DNA of 64,000 nucleotides from Micromussa lordhowensis (Eukaryota; Cnidaria; Anthozoa; Scleractinia; Lobophylliidae): NCBI GenBank assembly GCA_964020085.1, contig OZ026604.1, positions 23,915,432 to 23,979,431 of the forward strand, read 5' to 3'. Shown piece by piece: positions 45,701 to 59,000 of this stretch (position 1 is its first letter; each line of letters starts with the position of its first letter). The notes under the pieces were generated by a model. It saw only the letters and a program-made list of their open reading frames with translations, ran no database searches and was not told where the DNA came from. The position numbers and the translations under genes were made by a program.

Positions 45701-48700
45701 ATATTAATCCAATGCTTGCATTGTTCCCATTATAATTATAGACGTGATAATACAAGAAGATTTCTGCTGTTATATCTCGATATTTTTCTTTAGCATTTCC
45801 AGGCTAGAACCCCATTCAAAAACTGCAAACTGCAATTACTAAATGAAAGTAATTAGCATTAATGGATAGGCACTTCATCAAAAATCAAAGGTTCTCAGGC
45901 GAAAAAGAGTAATTTGTCCGCGGGCTTTAAGCCATTTTTCAATAAATTTCGTGCTCTTACGTATATATGTAGTTGTAGTGTGAAGATGGTAACAGTAGAC
46001 AGTTTCTTGTATCTTGTCGTCAAAATAAGAGGCACAATTTAGTTACTTTTCAGTATTCTTAAGTTCTCGTGTCTCGTAGTTCTTTGGTTCTCGTTCCGGG
46101 GTCCTTGCTTCATGTTGCGCCAATCACTTTATTCTCACAGAGCGTCTTTTTCACTGATGTATAAATGGCTACTGGCGAATTTAATTCCGCTGTTGTAGGA
46201 AAGAAATCAAGGGAGGGGGTAAATACTATACAATGGAGTTGTTTCCCCACCAAGGGAGCAGAAGAAATACTGCAATTGCTTCATACTACGTTGACCATAA
46301 TAGGTTTCGGCTGTAAGGCCCACTTTGCTTTCTTGTGCGAATTTGAAAATATAAAAAGAGCTGGTTAAACCCCTTTACCGGTGGGATAAACTGGATAGTG
46401 CTGTCTATTGCATTAGCCTATGGGTTTAATTAATTAAGTATTTGCATCTCTCAAATTCTTGAAAACAACTTTTGATTTGTTTTAGTTTTTGTTTTTTTGT
46501 TAATCAAAAGCTCCTTGCCAAAACAAATTTCCCGAAAAATGCATCACGTGGGCAAAGGATGGCCAGTGTTCTTCAAACAGGAATTTTATGGAGAAGCAGT
46601 GCTGGAAAAGTTGTTCGAATTGTGGTAAGCTGAGAGTTGTGGATTTTATAACGGACTAAGCGGATTAAGCGGCCGACCAATAAACTGATACCGACTATAG
46701 AGTGTTTTCACGTGACGTCACGGCAGCCATGTTGGTGTCCCTAAACAAAGGAACGGAAGCCATGTTGGTGTCCCAATCTAATCCTCCGGGAATTGAACTC
46801 TACCCTTATACAAACGTTTTCTTTTGGTTTGGTTGAAAAACATGCTCATTGATCACGTGAGTGAAAACACTCTATAGACCATTTTACAGCTGCCTGCTCG
46901 GTGACCTGGCCTTTGAATGGCAGCGAGGCTGGAGATGCCTTGCTTTGATACAGACCTCTCTGCGTTTGCCATGTAAATGCAACTACAGTGAAACCTGTAT
47001 TAGGCGGACACCGTTGGGACCCTCACTTTTTTTGTGTCCGCAAAATACAGGGTGTCCGCTCTAAACAGGTTCAGCAATAATAGTTAATTATTAACCCTTC
47101 TGTAACACAGTGTAAGATCAAAGACTGCTCTTAGCATAATGTCCAGACAGTCAATGCATCAATCTGGAATAATCTACTTAGCTTTAAAACGACATCGCTG
47201 AACAATGTTAACGGTGTCTGAGCTGAACTTTTAAAAGAAAAAAGCTCTTGAAGTGTCCGCTTATTGCAGGTTTTGTGCAACAAAATGGCTTAATATTGGT
47301 GTCCGCGTCCGCTTAACAGAGGTTTCCGCTGAACGCAGGTTTATTTTACACTAAATGTGGGAAGAAAGTTTAGGGACTCAAGCTGGTGTCCACTTTATAG
47401 AGGGTGTCCGCTTAATATGGGGTCCGCTTAATACAGGTTTCACTGTAGTTAGCATTAGAACAACTTGATTTACACAATGAAAGCAGTGAGGTCTCTATTA
47501 AAACAAGGTCATCTCCAGTCTGACTGACTGACTGATTGTGTCAACGATTGACTTATACTGACTGACTGACTAACTGACTGACTGACTGACTGACTGACTG
47601 ACTGACTGACTGACTGACTGTTTTAAGTCTAGTTTGTCTGATAGGAAGGGCGGACTAGCAGACTGATTCGAAATACTTTACAGGTGGTGTTTAAAGACTA
47701 CGCGGTTTCTGTCGAACTGTGAACTTTTTCACAATGCATAGCTGTTCGTCTCTTTTCCGTTTCTGTTTGAGTTCAATCGTACATGTATGGCGCAGGTCCG
47801 GTCATTCATAGTCAACTGTTAACTTAGGTTCATTCTGTCCAATCCCTTACCAGAAACACGAAAGTGATATTATAGTTAATAGATCAGTTGACTAATACAA
47901 CCATGCACGATGCTACTAAAGCTAGCCTAAGCGCTGTGCTAGCAATAAGATATGTGCTAGAACATATGAGTTGGCCTTCTGATCTCTTCTGATTCGTCCG
48001 ATCGCAAAGACAATTTGACAAGTTCTCACTGACGAGAGAGATGGTGGCGTCCTCGCGTTCTGTATTCTGGTAAGACGCCGACAGTAGCTCTAATTGTACC
48101 TCTCTCCACGTTGTAATATAGATAGGTACTGACGACTGGTTTGGAATATCTGCCAAAATCATGGGGTTAACGTGCTTGGGTCTAGAATCCCATCTAGGCG
48201 ATAATTTATACACACATTTCTTTAACTTTTATTTCAGCAAAATGCGAAAACAAGCATTCAGGCTGCCTGGAATGGGCAGCAAATGGTCAGTGTTTTAAGA
48301 CCCCTCCCTTTATGCTGATGAACTGCTGGAAAAGCTGTTCATTTTGTGGTAAGCTAGAAATATATTTCCATGTGTATGTCTGCTCCTGCTCGTGCTCATG
48401 TTCCTGCTCCTTCTCCTACGTCTACTCCTACTCCTTCTTCTGATTCTGCTCCTACTCCTGCCCCTGCTTCTGCTCCTGCTCCTGGCCCTGCTACTTCTCC
48501 TCTTTTTCATTCTTCTGATGACATTAGGTCAACAGTTACATTACTCTTTGGTGACTTTGGTTTACATCTGTACTCATTTTAGCTCCATGCGTCGACAAAC
48601 ATCCAAACAAATGCCCACTTTGGGAGAAGTATGGCGAATGCAAAAAAAATAAAACATTTATGGAAGAAAATTGCTGGAAAAGTTGTTCGAAGTGTAAGTA

Positions 48701-48967
48701 TTGCCTATATGTTTCATAGGTTCTGCTTTAATCCACTATTTCTGTTGGGTTTTCGTAGTAACGTTTTATTTGTTTGTTTGTTTGTTTGTTTGTTTTTCTT
48801 GTAGCTTCTCTGTCTCTAGCCGGTATAGAGCATTTATATACTTGATCTTTCTCACAGGCTGCAAGGATAAGAAAAAACACTGTGAAAGTTGGGCAAAGGA
48901 CGGAGAGTGTACAAGAAATCCAGATTTTATGAACGAAAACTGTGCAAAAAGTTGCAACAAATGTTAA
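42767..48967 (+). CDS. Secreted Ser/Thr-rich protein with six tandem ShKT domains
   Basis: Seven exons: 42767-43595, 44090-44200, 44969-45079, 46511-46624, 48238-48348, 48583-48693 and 48858-48967 (TAA), 1497 nt or 498 residues. Exon 1 gives a signal peptide (VLFILVTTLHLVAG), a Lys/Arg-rich stretch and a Ser/Thr/Pro-rich, mucin-like region to about residue 250. Each later exon, all bounded by phase-1 introns, encodes one six-Cys ShKT module of about 37 residues with the W(A/E)xxG(E/Q)C, FM and SCxxC landmarks. ShKT modules occur in anemone channel toxins but also widely in cnidarian secreted proteases and structural proteins. With a mucin-like stalk and six modules, a mucus or matrix role is as likely as toxicity. 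At the fifth module the donor is shifted so that the last Cys codon spans the junction and is followed at once by the next module's first Cys. Confidence 0.9.
44350..44440. repeat. Perfect hairpin MITE (ShKT gene intron 2)
   Basis: Two 31-bp arms starting AGGCCCGGTTCAGACGCCGT are exact complements around a 29-bp loop, so the copy is young. Confidence 0.9.
45521..45623. repeat. Short inverted-repeat element (ShKT gene intron 3)
   Basis: GTCCAATTCGGTCTGTAAT and ATTACAGACTGAATTGGAC pair with one mismatch. Inner GTGATAAACAAATCGGA pairs with TCCGATTTTGTTATCAC around CTCCCGCTGCGCGGT. Confidence 0.75.
46120..46330 (+). repeat. SINE relic related to 1764-2056
   Basis: Shares ATGTATAAATGGCTACTGGC, a GGGGGTAA phrase, and GGGAGCAGAAGAAATACTGC then GCTTCATACTAC with the SINE in the P450 intron, in the same order. 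The tRNA head is missing. Confidence 0.5.
46696..46876. repeat. MITE with TATAGAGTGTTTTCAC ends (ShKT gene intron 4)
   Basis: 16-bp perfect inverted ends bound 181 bp. A direct repeat, GCCATGTTGGTGTCCC, lies inside. Confidence 0.8.
46983..47448. repeat. MITE with CTACAGTGAAACCTGTATTA ends (ShKT gene intron 4)
   Basis: The left end CTACAGTGAAACCTGTATTA continues GGCGGACACC. The right end is its near-perfect complement. Several internal copies of GTGTCCGCTTAAT or its complement make the element self-similar. Confidence 0.8.
47516..47622. repeat. (CTGA)n microsatellite
   Basis: Runs of CTGA/ACTG repeats with one unique spacer, in ShKT gene intron 4. Confidence 0.85.
48380..48500. repeat. CTCCTG/CTACTC microsatellite
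   Basis: A degenerate pyrimidine-rich hexamer tract in ShKT gene intron 5. Leu-rich or Arg/Ser-rich open frames across it are artefacts of the repeat. Confidence 0.85.
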
Positions 48968-50232
48968 ATGTGTGGTTTGCATTTTGTCACGCCAGGAATG
49001 TAAAATTTATGTTCTGCTTTATTGGGACATGCTAAAGGCCTCGGCAGACTACATATTTAGTTGCTTTCTGAAAATTTACCTTGCACTCCAGGTCAAAGAC
49101 ATCAATGACATTTTTTTTTTGCGAGATTTTGGTAAATTGCGTTCGCTAATCAAGTTATCATATCGTGCATGATTTAATTAAGCGCTGAGACCGCTGACAA
49201 AAAATAATTGCAAATGCGGTCTAGCTAATTTTGGACAAATGTCAACGAACATGTTATCGACAGATGTTTGTCAACGAAAACTCAAGTCGTTTTTCTTTCT
49301 AAAAAGGAAAACTACTAGCCCACGATAACTTTATATTTTTAAACAGTCTTGACAACTAACTCTGTAGTCTGTCAATGCCCTTAGTTTGTTGTACATACTA
49401 TACAGCAAAACAATCACCCTGTCAGGAGTGGAACTGAAAAACATTTTGAAAGATTATGCACATTAATTAACTTCTCTCACAAGGAAGAGTCATTGTTGCC
49501 ATTTATAAAATTATGTAATAGGGAGACATTTTTGTATTAACTAATTTTTTTGGGTGCCCTTGCGGATCCAAGACTACTTATCATCCGTTTACGAATGTAA
49601 AAGCGATCGCACATGATTCTTAAGTAATGATAAATATTTCATTGTTTATTTTTTTCAAAGAAATGGAACGGAAGGGGCAATAAACAACGCTTGGTGAAGA
49701 TATCGTTTGAGAGCGTCATAGCGTCTAAATTAATCGTTAGCTCTTTTGTGATTTAAGAGCAAAGCCCGCTATCAAACAACTTTGTCCGCTAAGGTCAAAA
49801 GCTTATATTAAGTAGATTTGCTTTCCTCATCACCTTCGTCTTTAGACTTGAATTCAGACTCCTTCTCACCTTCTCACCATGATGTTATTGGTTTTTATTA
49901 TTGGCAGATGTTCATGTTTCGAAAACGTTCTTTGTTCAATAAATTGTCGACGTTAAACAAAATTAAATTTATAACCCCCTGCTACCATGTGCATTCATAA
50001 AACGGCCTCAAGCCGATGTGATGATCGTCTGGGATCTATGTAAAATCAAAACTAAACATTAAGCTATAAGAGAAAACAACACGGCATACCATATTGCGTA
50101 ACAACACATCCTACATGGCAAAACTTCGTGTTGTGTTCTGTTCAGCGTTCTCAACGTAGGAAAAAAATGTTGAAACACTTCTGGAATGCAGTTCATTGGT
50201 GCTAAATCTTAATGCAGTCTGTTTTTAGCATC
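48968..50232. other. Intergenic region between the ShKT and discoidin genes
   Basis: AT-rich with no coding signal. The promoter of the next gene should lie in its right part. I see no convincing TATA box. Confidence 0.45.
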
Positions 50233-53192
50233 ATGGGAAGAAGTGTCCGTCTAATCCAGATTGTAATTCTGAGTTTAGCGTTTCTGAAGGTGAGTCTGAA
50301 ACATTTCTAAGTTAATAAAAATAACAATGCGAATGCTGTATTTGAATAAGGATTTTATGTATGACTCGTTTACATCATTGTCGATAACAATTCTTTACCA
50401 TTCGTGATCATACGTATATTTAGTTAATAACTTCAGTCAATGAAGTCGATGCAGTACTTTTTTTCCCTTTTACGAGTGTCTGGATTAAAGTGCTGGTATC
50501 TCAGTTATCAGCGAAGTTTTCGGTGATTTCTTGGCTATCAGGGTACATTTTGCAGATCTCACCTTTCAGTTGAAAAAAAAAAGTCTCACCTTTTTCATGG
50601 TTAAACCGAATCCAGAAACCATGCTCCTTGATACTAGTTTTGATTATGTAGGTTATATACAACCGTCAAGTAGGGATAGGAATACACATGCTACGAATAG
50701 ACAAAATTCAACATTTGTAGAACTAACATTGTAATAAAACTTTGGCAATTATTATAACTGACCAATTATTACAAATTTCTGTTCAAACGTCAGTCTGTTA
50801 TGCCTGTTTTTTTTCTCATTGGGATTAAAAAACTTGAAGCAATAAGTCCCTTTCACCAGAAACCGTCAGAAAATGTTGAAATGTGTACAAAAAAATAGGA
50901 AACGTAATGCAAGTAACTATTCATTGCTTTGATGTCTGTGATCATCTTAACATAACTGTGCCTAGCTTAGTACCTCTTTTGTTTACATCGATATTTTCCA
51001 TCATTTGACAGGGTTTTGGCAATGATTACAGAAGGCCAAAATTAAAATTGCAACTTAAGGTGGACGACAGCGAACCATTGTTCCAAGGGTAAGTTGAGTA
51101 ATAACTTCCTTTTTATATTAGTACTTCCCAAGTTTGTTTTCTTACAATTATCTTCCAGCTATTGTTATGCTTCAAGTATTTGTTTGTTTCTACGCTACGC
51201 TTGTTTGTCTTTTTTAATCGACCCATCATCTTATATCCATTATTGAATATTCCACCCGGAGTCGAAGTCAAAGCTGGTTTCCTAAAGATTCTACGGTCGC
51301 TGTACGAAAATCGTTGCGATCATCTGGAAACCTGTGACGCAAAAATAAGACCCTTCAAAAACTGAGGAGAGAAGAAGAATAGAGACTTCAGAGAGTAAAA
51401 AAAACGCTGCATTTGAAGTTAACAATCGCAGCAGGTTAAGCGAATTACGTAATACAAGTACAAGTTTGTTCAGCGCTTTCTTTTAGACAAGCCTGGGTTA
51501 AGAAAATGTCTTACAAACCAGTTGTTAAATGGAAAAAAAAAAAAAACAAATGTCTTTATAATTGAGAAACAGAAATAAACCTGGAAGCGTAAATATTCAT
51601 TTTTTCAAAGAAGAATTGAAATAGACAATAAATGGCGTATCAGAATTGGTATGAAAAACAATGTGAAAGCCATATTGTATTTGCAAGTGAAAAGACAAAA
51701 TGACGAATTGTTTACTACTGGACTATTGTTATCTGCAGTACGTGATGGGCTCCTGAATCTGTTATTATAACATAGATAGTACCCTGCGCGCGCTCTGATT
51801 GGTCAAAAACCCCTGTTTTATCAGAGTATAAAGCATAGAAAAAGCGTGTTTTATTGTTTTGCGCGCGTAAAATCTATATCATAAAGCAAATGAAGAAGCC
51901 TAATCCGTGTATTACACTGTGACCAAACACTCCGGACATTTGAGAACACTCGAGAAATGAAGAAAACACTCGCCTACGGCTCGTGTTTTCTACATTTCCC
52001 TCGAGTTCTCAAATGCCCGTCGTGTTTTATCACAGTGTAATACACGACATAGTCTTCTTTATTTGTTAAATAATTTTTTTTCTTGTATCATTTGCCGTTT
52101 TGAAATCTGTTGGCCAGTCCCTTATTTTGTTTAAATTCTAATTTTATTCTTTACTTCCCTTAGAAACAAAACAACACTCCACGTAAACTTGACTCACGAC
52201 TACAATTCATCATCCGCTGCAACTCAAGTAACTCTTCTCATCGAGGTGTCATTTAAAGGCGAACTAAGTTCGTTCATTGTTACTCCAGGATCAAAAACCC
52301 CAGATGTTCTACAAGAAAACAGCATAGAGGTAATGCTCTTTCTGGAAAATCTATGTTATTTTAAAATGTAGATAATGTCATACTGTTAGCATTGTTATCT
52401 ATGTAGTGTTATTAGTTAGTGTTTTGGCTAAGTATGTCCACGAGGTAACCTAGGTGTGTCAGATCAGTATTCGTGAACAAGCTTTTATTTTTGAGGCTTA
52501 AAGGAGATACGACACGGTTTGCCCATCTTGAAAAGTTAAGCCTAAATTTTTCAAGTATAATTGTAATCTGTGAAAATCTTCTCCATCCTTGACCATCCTT
52601 ATTTCTTTATGGGTTATACCTTGTTTTTTTTATGCTTGTGAGGGTCCCACCAGCATTGATCGTCTGCAAATTAAAAAGACGTGGCTCCTAATTTGATAAA
52701 ATCTAGCATTTATTTCCAATAAATTAATTTTGGAAATAGACCTTTCTCGATCCCTTTTCTATCCACTTGCAGCAAAAAATGCTGTAAGATGCCAAGTAAC
52801 GCGTGGACTGTCACAAGTGCATAACTCTGCCTTTGATTTTACAGTTTAATAGATTTCAACTGCAAGATGTACTCTCGGGTCAATATGATCTGTCTATTGA
52901 TCCCGATAGACTCACCGAGCCTGGTCGCCTGCATGTTGGTTACGTGATAGCAACACTGTCGTACAGCGGAGGTCAAGACAATTACACAGACCCTAACACT
53001 GGGGAAAGGGTCGACAAAATTATAGAGAACACTTACACGCCGTTCTATTTCTACGTTTTAGGTTTGTACGAGAAACAGTGTTTAAATCTCAGTCTTAGTT
53101 GAATAAATGCGAACACAAATTGCAAGGTATTGATTTTTCGGTGTCTGTAAGGTTTGTCAAGATAACTTAAATAAATAAATAATAATAATAAC

Positions 53193-53228
<36 letters not shown>

Positions 53229-55666
53229 AATAAAAACTTTATTACCGTGTCAAAATCTCTAGCGTACAACGTGCGCTAATTGTGGACACCTAATTACCTA
53301 GTGCTAAAATTACTTTAAAAATGACAAGATATGAACTAGATATGTATGTATGTATGTGTATTTACATATATAAAATGATTGGTTAATTATTACATAACAA
53401 ACAGTCTTTACATTCAATGTCCAGTAGACTATTAACCTGTTTTATTCGTGTTTTTAAAGGGGCTACGTCACGGTATTTTGAGTTATTTCTACCATCGACA
53501 AAATTACCTCTAAATTCAAGGAAACCCGAAAATAATACTTTACAAATATAGAAAAACACTAAAGAGATAATAATAAACCATAAAGGAACAAGGATGGTTA
53601 AGGATGGAGAAGATTGACACGGATTACAAACAACAAAATTGAAAAATTTAGGCTAAATTTTTCAAACCGTTTAACCGTGACGCAGCTCCTTTAAAAATTC
53701 CCAGTGAATCAGACAGCCGAATAGATTTTTCGAGTTTTGACCATAGGAGAGGGCCTAGGTACGACAGGCTGTGTTTACCGTATACAACTGTCCTGAATCT
53801 TGGTATTATGAAATCTGAGTTTCTTAAATTATAATGAGTACAAGAGACAACGAATAAGTCCGTGATATACGGGGGCGCCAAATCGTTTTTGGCTTTAAAC
53901 ATCATCATTGCTATGTCCTGTAGTCGTCGCGTGTATAATGTTGTCATGTTTCGGGTCAGTAGACGTCATACAGTTTCTACGAACCATTTGCAAGGAGGAA
54001 AGCTGGAATAGCAAGGTTTTTACTGTTATATTGAGCACTAGGAAGTGCCCATCCCTCTATTGCTTGAGCTAGTAGCGTTCAGTTAACCAAAATAATACGC
54101 CTTTTGTGGGGACTGTTACAATCCAGATCCCCGGATTTAAAGGTTAACACGATCATGAACCTAAGAAAGAACAAAGAAAGCTACCTTGAAGTTCCTTCAG
54201 GTATTTGTATTTATAGTACTATGTATTTTTTTTCTTGTTTATAGATTCCTCTTGTGTACAACCATTAGGAATGAGGAGTGGTAATATCAAGGAGAGCCAA
54301 TTGCTCTCATCCTCGTTTTACAAAGAAACTCATTTGTCGCTCGGTCACAGTCCTCACAAAGCCAGGTTTGGCGGGGCCGGGTACTGGTCCCCAGCTGGTG
54401 GATCTGGATCTATTGACAATGGGCAGTTTCTACAAATCGCTTTCAAGACTCCTATTCAGCTGAAAATGGTTTGTTCGAAAACATTATTTAAAGGGAAATA
54501 TCAAATAGACATGTCCTTTCAACGAGAGCCCCAATTCAAAAAGGAAAACCACCGTGACTGACTTTGTTCGTTATTCTGTTCAAGACAGAATATAATGAAG
54601 CTTCGCAATGTATGCAATGATGTGTTATTGCTTTGTTTTATGTCAGATCGTAACACAAGGAAAACCAAACTCTACAGAGCATGTCAAGACATTTGATGTG
54701 TTGACAAGTACGAGCGGAGATGTGTGGAGGAAAGAAAAGACATTGCTTCCAAAGGTCTGGAAGGACTATTGTTCATTAATTAAGCTTTTTTTTGTATGTT
54801 AGTATTTAAAGGCGGAGATTACACACTTTTGAGTATTTAAACAAGTTAAAAAGGAATATGCATTCATGACTATTTCAGCTCGTTCGAAAATTGTTGATTA
54901 CGTTCTATAATCAAAACCACCAACTTAGTGAGTGCATAATAATCTGGCTTCCAGACTGAGTGCAATGGATCGTGAACCGAGAACGAGCAATGAAAAAAAG
55001 AGTGCATGGTTAGAACAACCGAATGACTGGCTAGCTGATCAACCGAGCGACCAAATGACCAACTGCCAAGCTCACAAACGGACGGAATGACTTTTTGGGC
55101 TCCCTCAGAGTAAAAAATAGTTACCAGTAACAGCTTACTAACTTGCTAACTAACTAACTAACTAACTGTCTGAATGATTGATTGAGTGACTGAATTACTG
55201 TCTGATTGACGGATTGTCAGATTGACTGACTGAATGAAGGATTGACTGAATGACTGGCACAGAAAGGATTTAATGGATGACCCACCAATCATATACCACG
55301 AAAACTAACAAATCCGTGTCTACGACTAATAAGGCGTCCAGGACTATTCTTTTTATGCTGATTTTTTTCAGATTCTAAATTTCTTTTTTTTTTAATCCCT
55401 CTTTTATTTGCAGGCTATCATCAACGTAAAGAATGGAGATTCTGCGGTTCCGACTGCCTACCAATCCCTCACGGCCACGCGCTTTCTTCGAATACAGCCC
55501 AGATCCTGGTATAAAGAAAGTAGTCTTCGAGTCGAGGTTTACGGCTGCATTCTTTCAGCAGCACAGACTCAAGGTCTTGTTTCAGGTTTTGTTTGCAATC
55601 TTACCCCTTGTTTCTGTATTGTGAAGTATATATGAAATAATTCATATTTGAACTGCGGCTGTAGAT

Positions 55667-55697
<31 letters not shown>

Positions 55698-55831
55698 TCC
55701 AACTTAGGCAGTTGGAAAGAAGAAGCCTGAAAAAAATCAGGGCTTCAACGGGATTCGAACTCGTGACCTCCGCGATGCTCTACCAGCTGAGCTATGAAGC
55801 CACACATTGGGAACAGTCTCACAAATCCTGG

Positions 55832-55862
<31 letters not shown>

Positions 55863-56052
55863 ATTTAGCCGCAAATGGCAGCCACGCAGTTCACAATCTT
55901 ATTAGAGAGAATAGTAGAATACGCAGGTGCCCCCAGAACAGAATAAGTGATAAACCATCACACCGGGGACAACGTCCCCTACTCTTTTCGAACAGTGTAT
56001 GGGTTCTTTAACGTCCCACACCAGTACTGTGAGACGGGGCCTACGGTTTATC

Positions 56053-56090
<38 letters not shown>

Positions 56091-59000
56091 AGATGTTATT
56101 ACAAAGGCAGCACTTTTTCCTCAGTCATTTAAAGACCCTGAGTGTTGGTCCGGTCGAGGTTTGAACCTGCGACCTCCCGCACGGCAGTCCGGTGCTCTAC
56201 CAACTGAGCTAACCGGTCGGCGGTTTTTTCTTTTAATAACGAAGAGGCACCAAACATCCAAAAACGTGAGGAAGCTTAACCCTGATAATATCGTTGATTA
56301 CATCCCCTTATCTTTTGGTAGTTTTGTAACATCCCAACAAAGTGCACGTAGGTACGAAAATAGAAAGAAGCAAGGCCAAGAGATTGATTTCGCCGCATGT
56401 GCGAGTACTGTGAACAGCAAACTCTAGACCAGCTAAGTTCTTTGTAGTGAAACCCTATTTCTTTCGTAATTCAGACGAATTTCCTCCACTTGGAGTGGAA
56501 AAAGAACTCGTTTCCGATGCCCAAATGACAGCCTCGTCCGCTTCTGATCCAGTGAAAGCAAGCGCTGGTAATGGTCGCTTAAACTTTAACAACGCTTGGT
56601 GTTCAGCAACGTCCAATGAGGAACCTCTATTTCTTCAGATTGATCTTAATGAGATGCATATCATTACAGCGGTAAGCCAGTCACAACTTGAAAAGGATTT
56701 ATCTCATAGTTCGTCGTTTGTAATCCGTGCCAATCTTCTCCAACCTCAACCATCCTTGTTCCGTTATGGTTATTAATATTATCCCTCTGGTGTGTTTTTT
56801 TTTTTTTATTATGATCCATTTGGTGTTTTAGGAAACTATTATTTTCAAGTTTCCTTCAATTTGAAGGTAGTCCGTGGCCAAACTAACTCAAAATACCATG
56901 ACTGAGCTCATTTAAGTTACTGGTTCCTTGCTGCAAAGTCGCATTTTTTTAAAATTTAGATAATTTATTTTGAATAACATGTATTCATTATCTTTATCTT
57001 AACAGATCGCCTCTCAGTCACGCAACACGAATGAAGGCATATTTGAGAGCGTGACAAAGTACAAGTTCGGACATTCTGAGGACGGAGCAAGTTGGAAAAT
57101 TTATCAGCAAAATGGGGTCGACAAGGTGATATTTTCGTTTTTACGAGAAATTCCTTAAATTATTTTACGAAAACAATCAAACAACAAACAAACAAAGAAG
57201 AGATCCTTCTAAGTTAATTTTGTAATGACATACAATATATTACATAAATACTTTACATAATTATGTAAATTATGTAATTATTCATGTAAAAGTGCAAGGT
57301 GTAAGCCAGTGACGAGACAAATTAAATCGCTACGTTTTAAACCATTCTACAAATTACTCCATACATGTACGTACAATATATATCGTGATCACGTTTCCCA
57401 TCCCTAGGAGTTCCTCGGCAACTTATTAGAGGATATCGTAACAAAGCATCACCTGGCCATTCCAGTGAAGGCACAACTTGTTCAGTTTCAGCCTGTAGAA
57501 ATGATATCCTCTGTGTGCATGCGCGTTGAGCTTTATGGAGAAAAGTCAGCCGCAGAAAATACTGGTAAATGCATTGGATTTTATATTCTGTAGTGTCCTA
57601 ACCTAAGGGGGGAGAGGGCGTGATTTGGTATAGGCATGACTTTTTTAACCTTTGCATGCACTAGACTTTTTTTTATTTTCCTCGGGCGTGTTTATGTAGA
57701 TACGATTTTTTCCTCTGTAACCTGCCTTTTTTCCGCTCATTGAACGTGCGTAAAATTTCTTATTTTTATCAAGTATGTTTTACCCACCCCTACCCCCCCC
57801 CCCCCCTCTTTCAAAAGTTAACTGGTCCACTCTTAGTCCTAGGCTTTCGTCTCTGTCTCTAAATCTGAATATGTCTCCTTCCCTGCCCCTCCCCCTTGTG
57901 TCCCTTCACTTGCTTCAACAATTGGGAGTCTACGAGTAACTTAGGGATAGGGGCAGGGGGAGCATCTGTCACTATTACTATCCTTGCCCCTCTGTCGCTG
58001 ACACTGTCTTCTTATTATGAAAATAGACTGTTCCTTCCTAAACGTCAATTGTTGCAGATAAACCTCCAGTATATCAGCGAAGTATCCTGTTAGACGTAAA
58101 AAATCGAAGACTCTTCTTATGCAATAAAGATGTAATAAGGTAAATGATACGTCTGGCCACCAAATATTGTATGTGTATTAATGTATTTATTTGCAATTTC
58201 GCATCATAGCTGTGGTGCGATCTTACACTTTGCCATCGTTTCAACATGATACCTTGGCCAGCAAAGGCCATCGAAAGATTTGTATGTTAAACGATATCGT
58301 TTTGCCGACGATTGGTAACTTTTTTTAGGTTAGCGAGGAATCAAATAGCAGATTGAACCCTGGGGTTATTGAACGGGGGAAATACTCACGCGCATGCTTA
58401 TCTCCCTCCTAACCCCCTTGTTTATTTATTTCACGTCTGGATATGCATTTTTACACGTAAACGAAATGGAGCCACTCTTACGATAATCAACCACGAACGA
58501 AAATCGCGGCTTTCTAGCGGATAAAACTGAAACACACCGTAACGAAAGGAAACTAAACCAATAAAATGGTGTTGGACCCAGGTTGTGTTGGAACTTATTT
58601 TCATCTGATTGCGAATAGCGGCCATATTGGGGTTGCTTGCTTCCGATCCTGAAAGAAATCGCGGAAGATTCACAAAGCCGCCATTTTCAGTGCTTAACAA
58701 CTGAACTGAGTTTAGGAATCGAAGCTTTACGAAGCTTTAGTACGGTCGAATCTCTACAGTTGAACTGACTACTATTCCCGTTTCTGACATCGAATTCGAT
58801 CTTAACTGACCGGGATTGAACTTAACACATCGGCACTATCAGATATCTCGGCTTGTATATGAAGTTCACCGGTGTATATGCTGGCCAACAAAATGTACAC
58901 TGTCTTATAACCCAGTCTTGGTTTTTGACAGATTTTCGTTCGACCCCAAGACAGTAGACAAAGATTTCAATAATGCGTTCTACCAATTGAGCTATCATAG

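Noticed and set aside
48310..48652. Arg/Ser-rich and Leu-rich open frames
   Set aside because: They read the CTCCTG microsatellite in an intron between ShKT exons.
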